45,172 nt of DNA from Oscillospiraceae bacterium. Its GTDB lineage: Bacteria; Bacillota; Clostridia; Oscillospirales; Oscillospiraceae. Both the position numbers and the translations under genes were made by a program. The notes under the pieces are model-generated. The model was not told where the DNA came from. It did no database searches and saw only the letters and a program-made list of their open reading frames with translations. The DNA lies in the NCBI GenBank assembly GCA_902799075.1, contig CADBYZ010000003.1, positions 1 through 45,172 on the forward strand, in the 5' to 3' direction. Positions 19,997-32,179 of the stretch are shown here, piece after piece. Positions within the stretch are counted from its first letter, which is position 1; each line of letters opens with the position of its first letter.

Positions 19997-22256
19997 GTTT
20001 CCTCTCCCAAACGATCTCCACCGTGCCGTCCTCGTCGGTTCGCTGTACCTGATAGCCGTACTTCTCGAGCGCCGCAAGCGTCTCCGGCGCGGGCTGGCCG
20101 TAATTGTTGTATCCCACGCTGATGACCGCGATGCCTCCGCCGACCTCGCTTAAAAGCTCCTCGGAGCTTGCGTCCTTCGAGCCGTGGTGCCCGACGATGA
20201 GGATATCCGTATTTTCAAGCGCTGCCTGCTCTGTAAGTCTTCGCTCCTGCTCCTTCGGCGAGTCCGCCGTCACAAGCAGATGCCTGTCCCCGACGGCGAG
20301 ATCGACCATCAGGCAGCGTTCGTTCAAATCTCCCTCGTCACCCGGCTTGTAGATCTGCGCGTCCAGCCTGCCGCAGCTTACACGCGCATTGCCGTCCAGC
20401 TTCTCCACTCTTGTCCCGTGTCTTTCGGCGCAGGCGAGGATTTGGTCGTGCAGGACGCTGTCCTCCTCGTCGGCCGGGAGGATCAGGGTGTTCACCGGCA
20501 CCATCTCCATGAGCCGCACCGTGCCGTCTGCGTGATCGGTGTGCAGGTGGGTCAGGATCAGAAAATCCACATTTCGCCGCCCGCAGCTCAACAGATACTC
20601 ACCCGCCGCGGCCCCGGCCTCGTCGATGGTGCCGGTGTTGCCGCAGTCGATGACGGCGGTCGCGTCCCCGGCAAAGGCGGTGATGCACTGGCCCTGCCCC
20701 ACATCCAGGACCGTGACGCAGTCGTTCTCGCGGTAATAGCGCTCGGTGCGCAGGATGATCCCCACAAGCAGCGAAATCGAAAGTCCCAGCGGCAGCAGCA
20801 CCCGCAGAACGCGCTTTCCGCGAAGCACAAAGCCCAGCAGCAGCATCGTGTAACCGAAGAGCATCCAGAAGAAGGTCCCGCGATTGCGCAGATACAGCAC
20901 CGCATAGGGCATACGCGAAACGAGGCCCGCCACAAGCAGGATGTACCGCACGACCCAGGCGCACAGCCACGCCGCCCCCGTTCCGAGCGCCGGGACCACC
21001 GACAGGGCGCAGGCCGCCCATGCAAGGCAGAAGCAGAGGCTCACCGCCCAGAGGCAGGCGATGTTGCTCAGGATGCTCAGAAGCGGCACATAGGAAAAGT
21101 GCAGCGCCGTCAGGGGCACGGTGAAGACCATGACGCTCAGGGTGCTTGCCATGACGCCCAGCACATAGCGCACGGCCTTGCAGTTTAGCCGATCCGGCAG
21201 CGGATTCAGAAAGCGCGCATAGAGCCTTTCCCCGAAGCACAGGATGCCCGCCATGGCGGCAAAGCTCATCTGCAGGCTCACGCTTTTCGCCGCCAGCGGA
21301 GAGCTCACAAGCAGCAGCGCCAGCACTGCCGAAAGCGAGGTGATCGGATCATTCTCCCGCCGCAGGATGGGCGCGAGCAGCAGAAGGGTCTGCATGAAGG
21401 CCGCGCGCACGGCGGAGGCGCTGCCGCCCGTGACAAGGACGAAGCACCAGATCAGCACGATGCTCCCGATCGCGCTGCGCCTGCCGTTACCCAGCAGGAA
21501 GGCGAGCAGGCCCACGAGGAATGAGACGTGCAGGCCCGACACCGCCACCACATGCATAAGACCCGAACGGCTCATGGCGACATAGAGAGCGTCGTCGTTG
21601 TAGAAATCCTGCTTGTCACCCAGCATCAGAGCCTTGACGAAGGCGCGGGCATCCGTTGGAAAGATGCTGTCCACGCGTTCACAGAGAAAACGGTGCAGGC
21701 GCACCGGCAGCGTGCGCAGGGAAAAACCGCCCTTTTCAAGCGCCTCGCCGCTCTTGATGCTCATGCGCAGATAGAAGCCGTTTACGTTGTAATTGTCGTA
21801 GGGCTTGCCGTAGAGCGTGTCGGCGGTGCTGAGCTTTGCCGTGAAGGAGACGATGTCCCCCGGCTCGGCTTCCGTGAGCTTCAGCTTGTTGTCATAGACG
21901 ATGGCCTTGAAGTGCGGCAGATCGTCCGAGCTTATGCGGATGCGCAGTCTCGCGTAGTCGCCGTAATCGTCCGGGTAGTCCAGCACCGTACCGCGCACCT
22001 CACGCGTCTGCCCGGCGTATTCCCTCGCCCGGTCGACGGTCAGGCGGGTGAAGGCGCTGTATTCCAGCAGACCGAGCGAGAAAAACAGCAGCGCGATCAT
22101 CGCCGGGCGGAGCCATTTTCGGTGCGCAAGCCCCAGCGCGGCCGACAGCAGCGCGCAGCTAAGCGCCGCCGCTGTGACAAGCCGCGTGGGCAGAATGTAG
22201 TTTGCCAGAAAAACCGCGGCGGAAAAAGACAGCGCTGCCACAGCCAGCTTCCGCAT
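19989..22256 (-). CDS. comEC: ComEC/Rec2 DNA internalisation channel
   Basis: 755 residues. It forms the membrane channel for single-stranded DNA uptake in natural transformation. Order: N-terminal helices (about 1-60), a soluble OB-like DUF4131 region (about 60-170), the polytopic competence domain with ALMLGDKQDFYNDDALYVAMSRSGLMHVVAVSGLHVSFLVGLLAF (about 210-260), and a C-terminal metallo-beta-lactamase domain with DVGQGQC, LTHLHTDHADGT and VGHHGSKDASSEELL. The zinc-ligand motifs of the hydrolase are intact. The start at 22256 (MRKLAVAAL) has GGGGTGA in front; an ATG at 22274 has none. The other uptake genes (comEA, pilus) are not in the window, so competence cannot be concluded. Confidence 0.93.
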   Translation of the reverse strand: MRKLAVAALSFSAAVFLANYILPTRLVTAAALSCALLSAALGLAHRKWLRPAMIALLFFSLGLLEYSAFTRLTVDRAREYAGQTREVRGTVLDYPDDYGDYARLRIRISSDDLPHFKAIVYDNKLKLTEAEPGDIVSFTAKLSTADTLYGKPYDNYNVNGFYLRMSIKSGEALEKGGFSLRTLPVRLHRFLCERVDSIFPTDARAFVKALMLGDKQDFYNDDALYVAMSRSGLMHVVAVSGLHVSFLVGLLAFLLGNGRRSAIGSIVLIWCFVLVTGGSASAVRAAFMQTLLLLAPILRRENDPITSLSAVLALLLVSSPLAAKSVSLQMSFAAMAGILCFGERLYARFLNPLPDRLNCKAVRYVLGVMASTLSVMVFTVPLTALHFSYVPLLSILSNIACLWAVSLCFCLAWAACALSVVPALGTGAAWLCAWVVRYILLVAGLVSRMPYAVLYLRNRGTFFWMLFGYTMLLLGFVLRGKRVLRVLLPLGLSISLLVGIILRTERYYRENDCVTVLDVGQGQCITAFAGDATAVIDCGNTGTIDEAGAAAGEYLLSCGRRNVDFLILTHLHTDHADGTVRLMEMVPVNTLILPADEEDSVLHDQILACAERHGTRVEKLDGNARVSCGRLDAQIYKPGDEGDLNERCLMVDLAVGDRHLLVTADSPKEQERRLTEQAALENTDILIVGHHGSKDASSEELLSEVGGGIAVISVGYNNYGQPAPETLAALEKYGYQVQRTDEDGTVEIVWERKHG

Positions 22257-22277
22257 AGGCTTCACCCCATACAAAAC

Positions 22278-22302
22278 AGGGCCGGTATGCTGTACCGGCC
22301 CT
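22278..22302 (-). terminator. Hairpin terminator between hit and comEC
   Basis: A 10-bp perfect GC-rich stem (22278-22287 with 22293-22302). On the minus strand it is followed by GTTTTGT; on the plus strand there is a T6 a few bases further. It ends the alaS-hit transcript. Confidence 0.7.
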
Positions 22303-22318
22303 ATCGTTTTTTATCAGT

Positions 22319-22660
22319 TCAGATAATATTCATGCCGAGCCAGGTGCCGCCGAGAAGGTGGAAGTGCAGGTGCATGACAGTCTGGCCGCCGTCTTCGCCG
22401 CAGTTGTTGATAACGCGGTAGCCGTTTACAAGGCCCTCGGCCTTGGCGATCTTCGCGATGGCCTCATAGCACCTGGCGACCCAGATGCTGTTGCTCTCGT
22501 TGATCTCGTCGGCGCAGGCGATGTGCTCCTTCGGCACCACCAGGACGTGAACGGGGGCCTGGGGATTGATGTCCCGGAAGGCGTAGACATATTCATCCTC
22601 GTACACCTTGGTGCTGGGGATCTCCCCGGCGATGATTTTGCAGAACAGGCAGTCGTCCAT
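22319..22660 (-). CDS. HIT family (HinT-like) nucleotide hydrolase
   Basis: 113 residues. The histidine triad HLHFH (His97, 99, 101) with the following LLGG, the N-terminal CLFCKIIAGEIPSTKVYEDE and the AFRDINPQAPVHVLVVPKEHI strand are classical for the HinT branch, which hydrolyses adenosine phosphoramidates and aminoacyl-adenylates. That substrate class fits its place directly behind alaS, 15 bases after the alaS stop and under the same T-box leader: it could clear alanyl-adenylate. AGGAGG sets the ATG at 22660. The coupling is an inference from position. Confidence 0.93.
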   Translation of the reverse strand: MDDCLFCKIIAGEIPSTKVYEDEYVYAFRDINPQAPVHVLVVPKEHIACADEINESNSIWVARCYEAIAKIAKAEGLVNGYRVINNCGEDGGQTVMHLHFHLLGGTWLGMNII

Positions 22661-22675
22661 TTTTCTTTCCTCCTG

Positions 22676-25312
<2,637 letters not shown>

Positions 25313-25340
25313 GTATATATCCTCCAAAATTGTGTTAACA

Positions 25341-25568
25341 AAAATAAAAGCCTCGCCCCAAAATGCAGGGGCGAAGCTCGGTTCGCGGTACCACCCTGAT
25401 TACCGCAAGTGCGGTATCTCAAGTGCCCTTAACGCAGGCAGACGTTCCGGTCTTTCCGGAAAGGCTCGGGAGTGGCTGTCGGTTTTGGAAGCAGGGCCTT
25501 TCAGCATGCTGGCCCCTCTCTGTGGAATCCTGCGCCGACTCGTTCCGTCACAGCCAATTGCAATATCG
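25341..25568 (-). promoter_or_regulatory. T-box riboswitch leader of alaS
   Basis: On the alaS mRNA the T-box core AGGGTGGTACCGCG lies at 25384-25397. It is followed by a terminator stem (25350-25359 with 25368-25377) and a T-rich run (25341-25349). Upstream, 25400-25568 folds into several GC-rich helices expected for stem I. Uncharged tRNA-Ala should bind the specifier loop and the core and prevent termination. I could not assign the specifier codon with certainty. Confidence 0.92.
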
Positions 25569-25574
25569 CATTGC

Positions 25575-25602
25575 ATTGTATCAGAAAAACAAAAATTGTC
25601 AA
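25575..25602 (-). promoter_or_regulatory. Promoter of the T-box-alaS-hit transcript
   Basis: Perfect TTGACA (25597-25602), 16-base spacer, TACAAT (25575-25580) with an extended TGA. Confidence 0.85.
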
Positions 25603-25630
25603 GTAGCGATCACCGGTTTTTCTGTGCCTG

Positions 25631-26065
25631 TCAATATCCCCAATCCATGAGCTTCCATTTCCCGCCGTCTGACCGGGCGAGCCACCACTGCCAGTCGGTG
25701 TACTCGTAATCCTCATTCCAAGCCGTCATCTCGGTATTCTTCTTAGGGGAATGGAAATCGCTGACAAAGGAAATGACCTGTGAAAAATGCTCTTTTGCGT
25801 CGCGCGCCTCCTCTAGATTGTTCACCCATGCCAGGTTTTCGGCATTGCACTGCTCATCGGAGGCATAGCGGATACTGTGCAGCTCGCAGCCCTTCCAGGT
25901 ATTGAATTCCTTCATAATCAGGGAAATCGCCGCATCCATATCTTCCCTTGTATAGAGTGAAGAGCTTCCGTAATCAATTGCGACCTTGTTCTCCTGTTTT
26001 GCGCCGCAGCCGGGCAGGAGGACGAGCGCCGCCAGAAACAGGCAAACGACAAGCCTTCTTTTCAT
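25631..26065 (-). CDS. Small lipoprotein of unknown function
   Basis: 144 residues. A type II signal peptide with lipobox LPGC (Cys20) anchors it outside the membrane. The mature part is a single domain with helical text (REDMDAAISLIMKEFNTWKGCELHSIRYASDEQC) followed by tryptophan-rich strands (TDWQWWLARSDGGKWKLMDWGY). Two further cysteines (about 60 and 72) could form a disulphide. No enzyme motif is seen. The ATG lies three bases after the stop of the U32 gene and has no good ribosome site, so it depends on coupled translation. Confidence 0.75.
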   Translation of the reverse strand: MKRRLVVCLFLAALVLLPGCGAKQENKVAIDYGSSSLYTREDMDAAISLIMKEFNTWKGCELHSIRYASDEQCNAENLAWVNNLEEARDAKEHFSQVISFVSDFHSPKKNTEMTAWNEDYEYTDWQWWLARSDGGKWKLMDWGY

Positions 26066-26068
26066 AAC

Positions 26069-27277
26069 TTACACGTTTCTCCGTTTTCTCAAAATGGACA
26101 GCCGCGGGGCTTCCTTGGGCAGCCGCAGATGTACCTCCATCATCGGGTGGCGCGCGTCGGGGATGGTCTCCCCTTCCGCGTCTTTTATCTCCGAAACGGT
26201 GAAGCTTATGGGCTCGTCCGTAGGGGTGAGAAGCTCCAGCTCATCGCCGGTGAGGAATTTGTTGCGCTGGGACAGGACCGCGTTTCCGTCCTCGTCACAG
26301 CTTTCCACCACGGCGACAATGTCCGCGCCTGATTTGTATGTTCCGTCATAGCACTGCCCCGGCTCGCCGCCGAGGTAGAAGCCCGTGCAGTAAGGGCGGT
26401 GACTGACCATCTCGGTCTCCTTCACCCATACCTCCGGCACCGGGTCCCCGCAGGCCACGGCGTCGAGCGCGTGGCGGTAAGCGTTAGTGACGACGGCGGC
26501 ATAGTAGGCGGACTTCATGCGACCCTCGATCTTGAAGCAGGAAACGCCCGCCTCCATAAGGTCTTGCAGGTGTTCGATCATACACAGATCGTTTGAGTTC
26601 ATGATGTACGTGCCGCCGTCCTCCACCACGTCAAAGTACTGACCGGGGCGCTTTTCCTCCATGAGGCTGTACTTCCAGCGGCAGGGCTGGGCACACTCAC
26701 CACGGTTGCCGTCGCGCCCGGTCATGTAATTGGACAGCAGGCACCTGCCCGAGAAGGAGACACACATCGCCCCGTGCACAAAAGCCTCGAGGCGAAGCTC
26801 TGACGGGGTGTTGGCCCGGATGCGGCGGATCTCGTCCAGCGGCAGCTCCCGCGCCAGCACCACGGTGTCCGCCCCCATGGCATGCAGGACCGTGGCTGCG
26901 GCGCTGTTGACCACGCCGAGCTGGGTGCTGACGTGCAGGGCGATTTTGGGCGCAAAGCGCCTGGCCAGGGCCAGCACGCCGAGATCGGCGATGATGAGCG
27001 CGTCCGGTCCCGCCTCGTTCAAAAAGGCGAGGTAGCCCGGCAGGCGCGCAAGCTCCTCCTCCCGCGGCAGCGTGTTGCAGGTCACGTAGACCTTTTTCCC
27101 CATGCCGTGGGCAAGCTCGATGGCCTTGACCAGTTCCTCGTTATCGAAATTACCGGCGGCGGCCCTGAGGCCGAATTCTTTTCCCGCCAGGTAAACGGCG
27201 TCCGCGCCGTAGCGCAGCGCCATCCCGAGCCGCTCAAAGTCCCCCGCGGGGGCGAGCAGCTCAAGATCATTGCGCAT
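26069..27277 (-). CDS. Peptidase U32 family protein (probable RNA hydroxylation factor, TrhP/RlhA type)
   Basis: 402 residues. The N-terminus MRNDLELLAPAGDFERLGMALRYGADAVYLAG is a TIM-barrel start typical of U32 proteins. The family signature appears as EAFVHGAMCVSFSGRCLLSNY, followed by the cysteine pattern RGECAQPCRWKY, and a conserved FKIEGRMKSAYYAA. Despite the name, characterised members (TrhP, RlhA) are iron-sulfur proteins that hydroxylate tRNA or 23S rRNA rather than peptidases. The neighbourhood mltG-U32 matches the Bacillus subtilis yrrL-yrrM-yrrN-yrrO order, which favours the tRNA (TrhP-like) branch. The frame is open far upstream through mltG, but homology begins at 27277, which overlaps the mltG stop by 11 bases. 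Confidence 0.88.
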   Translation of the reverse strand: MRNDLELLAPAGDFERLGMALRYGADAVYLAGKEFGLRAAAGNFDNEELVKAIELAHGMGKKVYVTCNTLPREEELARLPGYLAFLNEAGPDALIIADLGVLALARRFAPKIALHVSTQLGVVNSAAATVLHAMGADTVVLARELPLDEIRRIRANTPSELRLEAFVHGAMCVSFSGRCLLSNYMTGRDGNRGECAQPCRWKYSLMEEKRPGQYFDVVEDGGTYIMNSNDLCMIEHLQDLMEAGVSCFKIEGRMKSAYYAAVVTNAYRHALDAVACGDPVPEVWVKETEMVSHRPYCTGFYLGGEPGQCYDGTYKSGADIVAVVESCDEDGNAVLSQRNKFLTGDELELLTPTDEPISFTVSEIKDAEGETIPDARHPMMEVHLRLPKEAPRLSILRKRRNV

Positions 27278-28601
27278 AATTTTGTGAAGCAACAAAGTTA
27301 TTAAACTCCGTATCGTTCGTAAAGAATCTGTGCACGCCGGCCTCGGCGTCCAGGGCATAGAAGTAGTAGCTGGTGCTCTCGGGATAGAGGGCCGCGTAGA
27401 TGGAGGCAAGGCCCGGGCTGCAGATCGGTGTGGGCGGCAGACCGTCGTGAACGCGGGTATTGTAGGGGTCGTCCTTCTCCAGCATCTGCATGGTGGGCGC
27501 ACCCTCGTGGTCGTTGTAGGGATAGAGGACCGAGGCGTCGATGCCGAGCACGATGCCGGCGTTGAGGCGGTTATAGATGACGGAGGCGATATAGGGCCGC
27601 TCGTCGTCGTTGCCGGCCTCCTTTTCGATGAGGGAAGCGACCTTGAGCACATCGTACATGTTCATGCCGATCTCCTCGGCGCGCTGGTACATCTCGTCGG
27701 TGATGCGGCGGTGGAAGTTGTCGAGCAGCTTGTTGATGGCGCTTGAGCCCTGCATGCCCACATAGAACTCGTAGGTGTCCGGGAACAGGAAGCCCTCGAG
27801 CCGATAGGCGCCCTCTCCTTCCGTGAGGTCCAGGAAGTCGTAATTATACTCGGTGGAGGCGGCGTCCTCCATAAGGTCATTGTAATTGCATACGCCGTTT
27901 TCCTCCAGACGCATGAAGATCTGATGCATCTTGAAGCCCTCGGGGATCGTGACGGTGACCGTGACCGTGGAAGACGAGCCCGCGCGCATGTTCTGGATCA
28001 GGGCGCGGTAGTCGAAGGTGGAGCGCAGCTCGTACTCGCCGGGGCTTACCTTGGTGTCGGCGGTGGAAATTTTGCAGAAGAGATTGAAAAGCCACTTGTA
28101 TTCGATGAGTCCCGCATCCTTGAGCACATCCGCCACGTAGTCCATGTCCGCGTGGGTGACGCGCTTGGTGCCGACCTTCACGCCGTTTTCGTCGATCTTG
28201 TCCACAGTCTCCGACTGGAAGATATTGCTCGGCAGTGTGACGACGGCGGTAAAGTCGTCCTTATTGAGAGCCAGCATATCGCTCGTCGCCATCCAGGCAA
28301 GGCAGGCCAGCACGACGCTGACGCAGACAATGAACGTAAAGTACATCAGTCCCCCGAGGCAGCCCGAGTGGTATTCATGGCTCTGGCGCACGGGGCGGTA
28401 GTCCCGCTCGGACTCGGCGTCGCCGGTGTAGTTTCTGGTCTCGCGGCCCGAGGAGTCGATCAGCAGCTCGTCCATGGCCTTGATGGGGTTGCGTCGTGCT
28501 TTCGACTGCCGGGTCTTTTTCCGCTCGCTTTGGTCCTCCGGGCGCTTCTTCCCATCGTGGATGCGGAATATTTCGTTGATCTTATCCAGTTCGTCTGGCA
28601 T
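27267..28601 (-). CDS. mltG: Endolytic transglycosylase MltG (YceG-like)
   Basis: 444 residues. It cuts nascent peptidoglycan strands at the membrane. The cytoplasmic N-terminus (about 1-80) is charged and low in structure; one membrane helix lies at about 85-110. Outside, a LysM-like part (PEGFKMHQIFMRLEENGV) leads into the YceG catalytic domain: EGFLFPDTYEF, DVLKVASLIEKEAGNDDERPYIASVIYNRLNAGIVLGIDASVLY with the catalytic glutamate in EKEAG, NTRVHDGLPPTPICSPGLASI and a C-terminal HRFFTNDTEFNNFV. AGGAG sets the ATG at 28601; an earlier one at 28622 overlaps the ribosome site. It is the first gene of an mltG-U32-lipoprotein operon. Confidence 0.93.
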   Translation of the reverse strand: MPDELDKINEIFRIHDGKKRPEDQSERKKTRQSKARRNPIKAMDELLIDSSGRETRNYTGDAESERDYRPVRQSHEYHSGCLGGLMYFTFIVCVSVVLACLAWMATSDMLALNKDDFTAVVTLPSNIFQSETVDKIDENGVKVGTKRVTHADMDYVADVLKDAGLIEYKWLFNLFCKISTADTKVSPGEYELRSTFDYRALIQNMRAGSSSTVTVTVTIPEGFKMHQIFMRLEENGVCNYNDLMEDAASTEYNYDFLDLTEGEGAYRLEGFLFPDTYEFYVGMQGSSAINKLLDNFHRRITDEMYQRAEEIGMNMYDVLKVASLIEKEAGNDDERPYIASVIYNRLNAGIVLGIDASVLYPYNDHEGAPTMQMLEKDDPYNTRVHDGLPPTPICSPGLASIYAALYPESTSYYFYALDAEAGVHRFFTNDTEFNNFVASQNYAQ

Positions 28602-28755
28602 GGTATACTCCTTGTAGCACAAAGCCGCCGGGCGTCATAGGATGGCATGAGCTGAGCGTAGGAAACGCCAGGCCCAACATAGGGAGAAAGCCCTGCCGTC
28701 CACCGCACGGCGGGAGGGTGCGTCGACTGCTTTGGTGCGGAGAAAGGGAATCACT

Positions 28756-28956
28756 ATGTTCTGTAATTCTTGCAACAACGGCAATAATAACCTCTGGCTC
28801 ATCATCCTCATCATCATTCTCTTCGGCGGCTGCAACGGCGGTTACAACGGCTGCGGCAACAACTGCGGCTGCAACAACAATTGCGGCTGTGGCTGCAGCA
28901 ACAACTGCGGCTGCAGCAACAACTGCGGCTGCAACAACGACTGCGGCTGCTGCTGA
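28756..28956 (+). CDS. Cys/Asn/Gly-repeat small protein ('chorion class high-cysteine' type)
   Basis: 66 residues. After MFCNSCNNGNNN comes one hydrophobic helix (LWLIILIIILFGG), then a tail made almost only of Cys, Asn and Gly in tandem units of NNCGC. The tail has 14 or so cysteines. This is the architecture annotated in Clostridia as chorion class high-cysteine protein 13; its role is unknown. A cell-surface or spore-associated cross-linked peptide, or a metal-binding one, are both possible. GGAGAAAGG lies just upstream of the ATG; a frame starting at TTG 28732 would contain that site and is not used. It has its own terminator and diverges from mltG. The DNA also repeats in units of AACAACTGCGGCTGC, prone to slippage. 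Confidence 0.75.
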   Translation: MFCNSCNNGNNNLWLIILIIILFGGCNGGYNGCGNNCGCNNNCGCGCSNNCGCSNNCGCNNDCGCC

Positions 28957-28965
28957 GTCAGACGG

Positions 28966-28992
28966 AGGGGCCCCTTACGGGGCCTCTTTTTT
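28966..28992 (+). terminator. Intrinsic terminator of the Cys-rich gene
   Basis: A 9-bp stem with one G-U pair, loop TTAC (28975-28978), followed by six T. Confidence 0.85.
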
Positions 28993-29091
28993 GACGTTCG
29001 GAGAATGGATTTTGTTTCCGGAGGTTTTCGCAACACAAGTGATTATGCACAGGATGGTTGATTTACATACATCGGCAATGTACGCGATGCA

Positions 29092-29802
29092 TCAAACCTG
29101 CGAAAAGACCTCTCCGATTTTGCCGTGGATGACAAGGTCAGCCTCGGCGGGAGTGCTGGAGCGGGTGATGAGCACCAGCTTGTCGCCGCGATAGTAGTTG
29201 ATGAGACCCGCCGCGGGATAGACCTTGAGGGAGGTGCCGCCCACGATGAGCACGTCCGCATTGCGGATATACCGGATCGCCTCGCGCATCACGTCCTGGT
29301 CCAGCGCCTCCTCGTATAAAACAATGTCCGGGCGGATGACCCCGCCGCAGCCGCAGCGCGGCACGCCCGTGCCGTGGTTCATGAGATCGGCGTCGCAGCT
29401 TTTCCGGCAGCGGGAGCAGTAGGCTCTGAGGATGCTGCCGTGCAGCTCGAGGACGTTTTTGCTCCCCGCGGCCTGGTGCAGGCCGTCGATGTTCTGGGTG
29501 ACGACGGCGCGAAGCTTCCCCTCGCGCTCAAGCTCCGCAAGGCGCAGGTGGCAGCGATTGGGCTTTACCCCGTCGATGACCAGCTTCTCCCGGTGGAAAC
29601 GGTAGTATTCCTCGGGATAGCGCTCGAAAAAAGTATGGCTCAGGATGGTCTCGGGCGGGTATTTCCACTTTTGGTTGTACAGGCCGTCCACACTGCGAAA
29701 GTCGGGGATGCCGCTCTCGGTGCTGACGCCCGCCCCGCCGAAGAACACAATATTGTCGCTTCCGTCTATCCACTCTTTCAGTTTAGCGATGTTGGCTTCC
29801 AT
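29092..29802 (-). CDS. cobB: NAD-dependent protein deacylase (sirtuin)
   Basis: 236 residues. The Rossmann fold carries [23 protein letters not shown], the catalytic [13 protein letters not shown] with the histidine in [11 protein letters not shown], a zinc site (CSRC and CGC) and [15 protein letters not shown] for NAD binding. It removes acyl groups from lysines of cytoplasmic proteins at the cost of NAD. The HRD-type residues Tyr and Arg that favour succinyl-lysine (as in CobB/SIRT5) are not evident, so the acyl preference is open. GGAGG sets the ATG at 29802, 14 bases behind the previous gene; it is the third gene of the prfC operon. Confidence 0.93.
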   Translation of the reverse strand: MEANIAKLKEWIDGSDNIVFFGGAGVSTESGIPDFRSVDGLYNQKWKYPPETILSHTFFERYPEEYYRFHREKLVIDGVKPNRCHLRLAELEREGKLRAVVTQNIDGLHQAAGSKNVLELHGSILRAYCSRCRKSCDADLMNHGTGVPRCGCGGVIRPDIVLYEEALDQDVMREAIRYIRNADVLIVGGTSLKVYPAAGLINYYRGDKLVLITRSSTPAEADLVIHGKIGEVFSQV

Positions 29803-29816
29803 GTATCGCGCCTCCT

Positions 29817-30428
29817 TTATACGGCCGCTTCCGCCGCCGCGATCACTTTAGCCGCGCACTCCTCGCAGGCCTTGAGCGTGATCTCGTTTTCCCGGCGGAC
29901 AATATAGCGGTAGGTGTCGTCCGAGCACTTGTCGGACATGTCCAGGATAAACAGGCGGGCGGCGCGGATGGCAGAGAGGGAAAACTCCGCGCTCTCGCCG
30001 AGGTAATGCAGGGCGTCCTTGGGACAGAACCCGGCAAGCTCCGCGCCCAGCTCCAGTGCCTGGCTCATCATGTTGATGACCTCGCCGGGGATGGCGACGG
30101 CCGGCTGGCGCGTGGCCTCGATCCTGCGCTCGTCCCTCTCCAGGAGGGCCTTGCGCAGCGGTCCGCGGGATTTCACATCCTCGTCGATGAGGTGGACCAT
30201 ATACGTTCTGAGGATCTCTGCGTTGCGGAAAATGTACGCCGCGCGCTCGTTTTCGGGCAGGGCGTTCACTGTGTGGGCCGCCGCCCGCTCCAGCAGCGAC
30301 ATGGCCAGGGCCGCGTTCATGGCGGCGGCGCTGCCGGTGTCGATGCGTGCTTCCGGGTCAGCGAGGGCTTTGGTCAGCTCGTCGGCATTTTTCAGCTTGA
30401 AGATCTCGATCTTGATTCCTTCCGCCAT
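29817..30428 (-). CDS. Cyclodeaminase/cyclohydrolase-like helical protein
   Basis: 203 residues, all helical. The text DTGSAAAMNAALAMSLLERAAAHT near residue 30 and RLFILDMSDKC resemble the FTCD_C fold of formiminotetrahydrofolate cyclodeaminase and methenyl-THF cyclohydrolase (FchA). The glycine-serine-alanine turn is present but the GG-S-V-A/A form is altered. It could act in one-carbon metabolism or be a divergent relative. The start at 30428 is set by AAAGGAG; a longer frame to 30800 is read through prfC in another frame and is not real. It lies 13 bases behind prfC and 14 before the sirtuin gene. Confidence 0.6.
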   Translation of the reverse strand: MAEGIKIEIFKLKNADELTKALADPEARIDTGSAAAMNAALAMSLLERAAAHTVNALPENERAAYIFRNAEILRTYMVHLIDEDVKSRGPLRKALLERDERRIEATRQPAVAIPGEVINMMSQALELGAELAGFCPKDALHYLGESAEFSLSAIRAARLFILDMSDKCSDDTYRYIVRRENEITLKACEECAAKVIAAAEAAV

Positions 30429-30441
30429 GCTTGCTCCTTTC

Positions 30442-32034
<1,593 letters not shown>

Positions 32035-32073
32035 AACAAACTTCCTTGGTTTCCATATAATTCTTGACGCTAT

Positions 32074-32102
32074 ATTATATCCGCTGAACGGGAAAAAGTA
32101 AA
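32074..32102 (-). promoter_or_regulatory. Promoter of the prfC operon
   Basis: TTTACT (32097-32102), 17-base spacer, perfect TATAAT (32074-32079). Confidence 0.65.
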
Positions 32103-32133
32103 GGTTTTAAAATGCGGCGAAAGCATCTTTCAG

Positions 32134-32165
32134 AAAACGGGCTCACGATCGCAGACCGTGAGCCC
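32134..32165 (-). terminator. Intrinsic terminator of the ABC transporter gene
   Basis: A 9-bp perfect stem (32139-32147 with 32157-32165) followed on the minus strand by GTTTTCTG. It lies 15 bases beyond the stop at 32180. Confidence 0.8.
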
Positions 32166-32179
32166 TTGGCAGAGGAGAT

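Noticed and set aside
26069-27652. Extended 527-residue frame for the U32 protein
   Set aside because: The first 125 residues are serine/proline/threonine-rich shadow sequence read in another frame of mltG. Homology begins at MRNDLELLAPAG (27277), which overlaps the mltG stop as expected.
28866-28956. Tandem CNNCGC codon repeats as a possible CRISPR or other DNA repeat array
   Set aside because: The repeats are short, in frame, without spacers, and encode the Cys-rich tail of the small protein.
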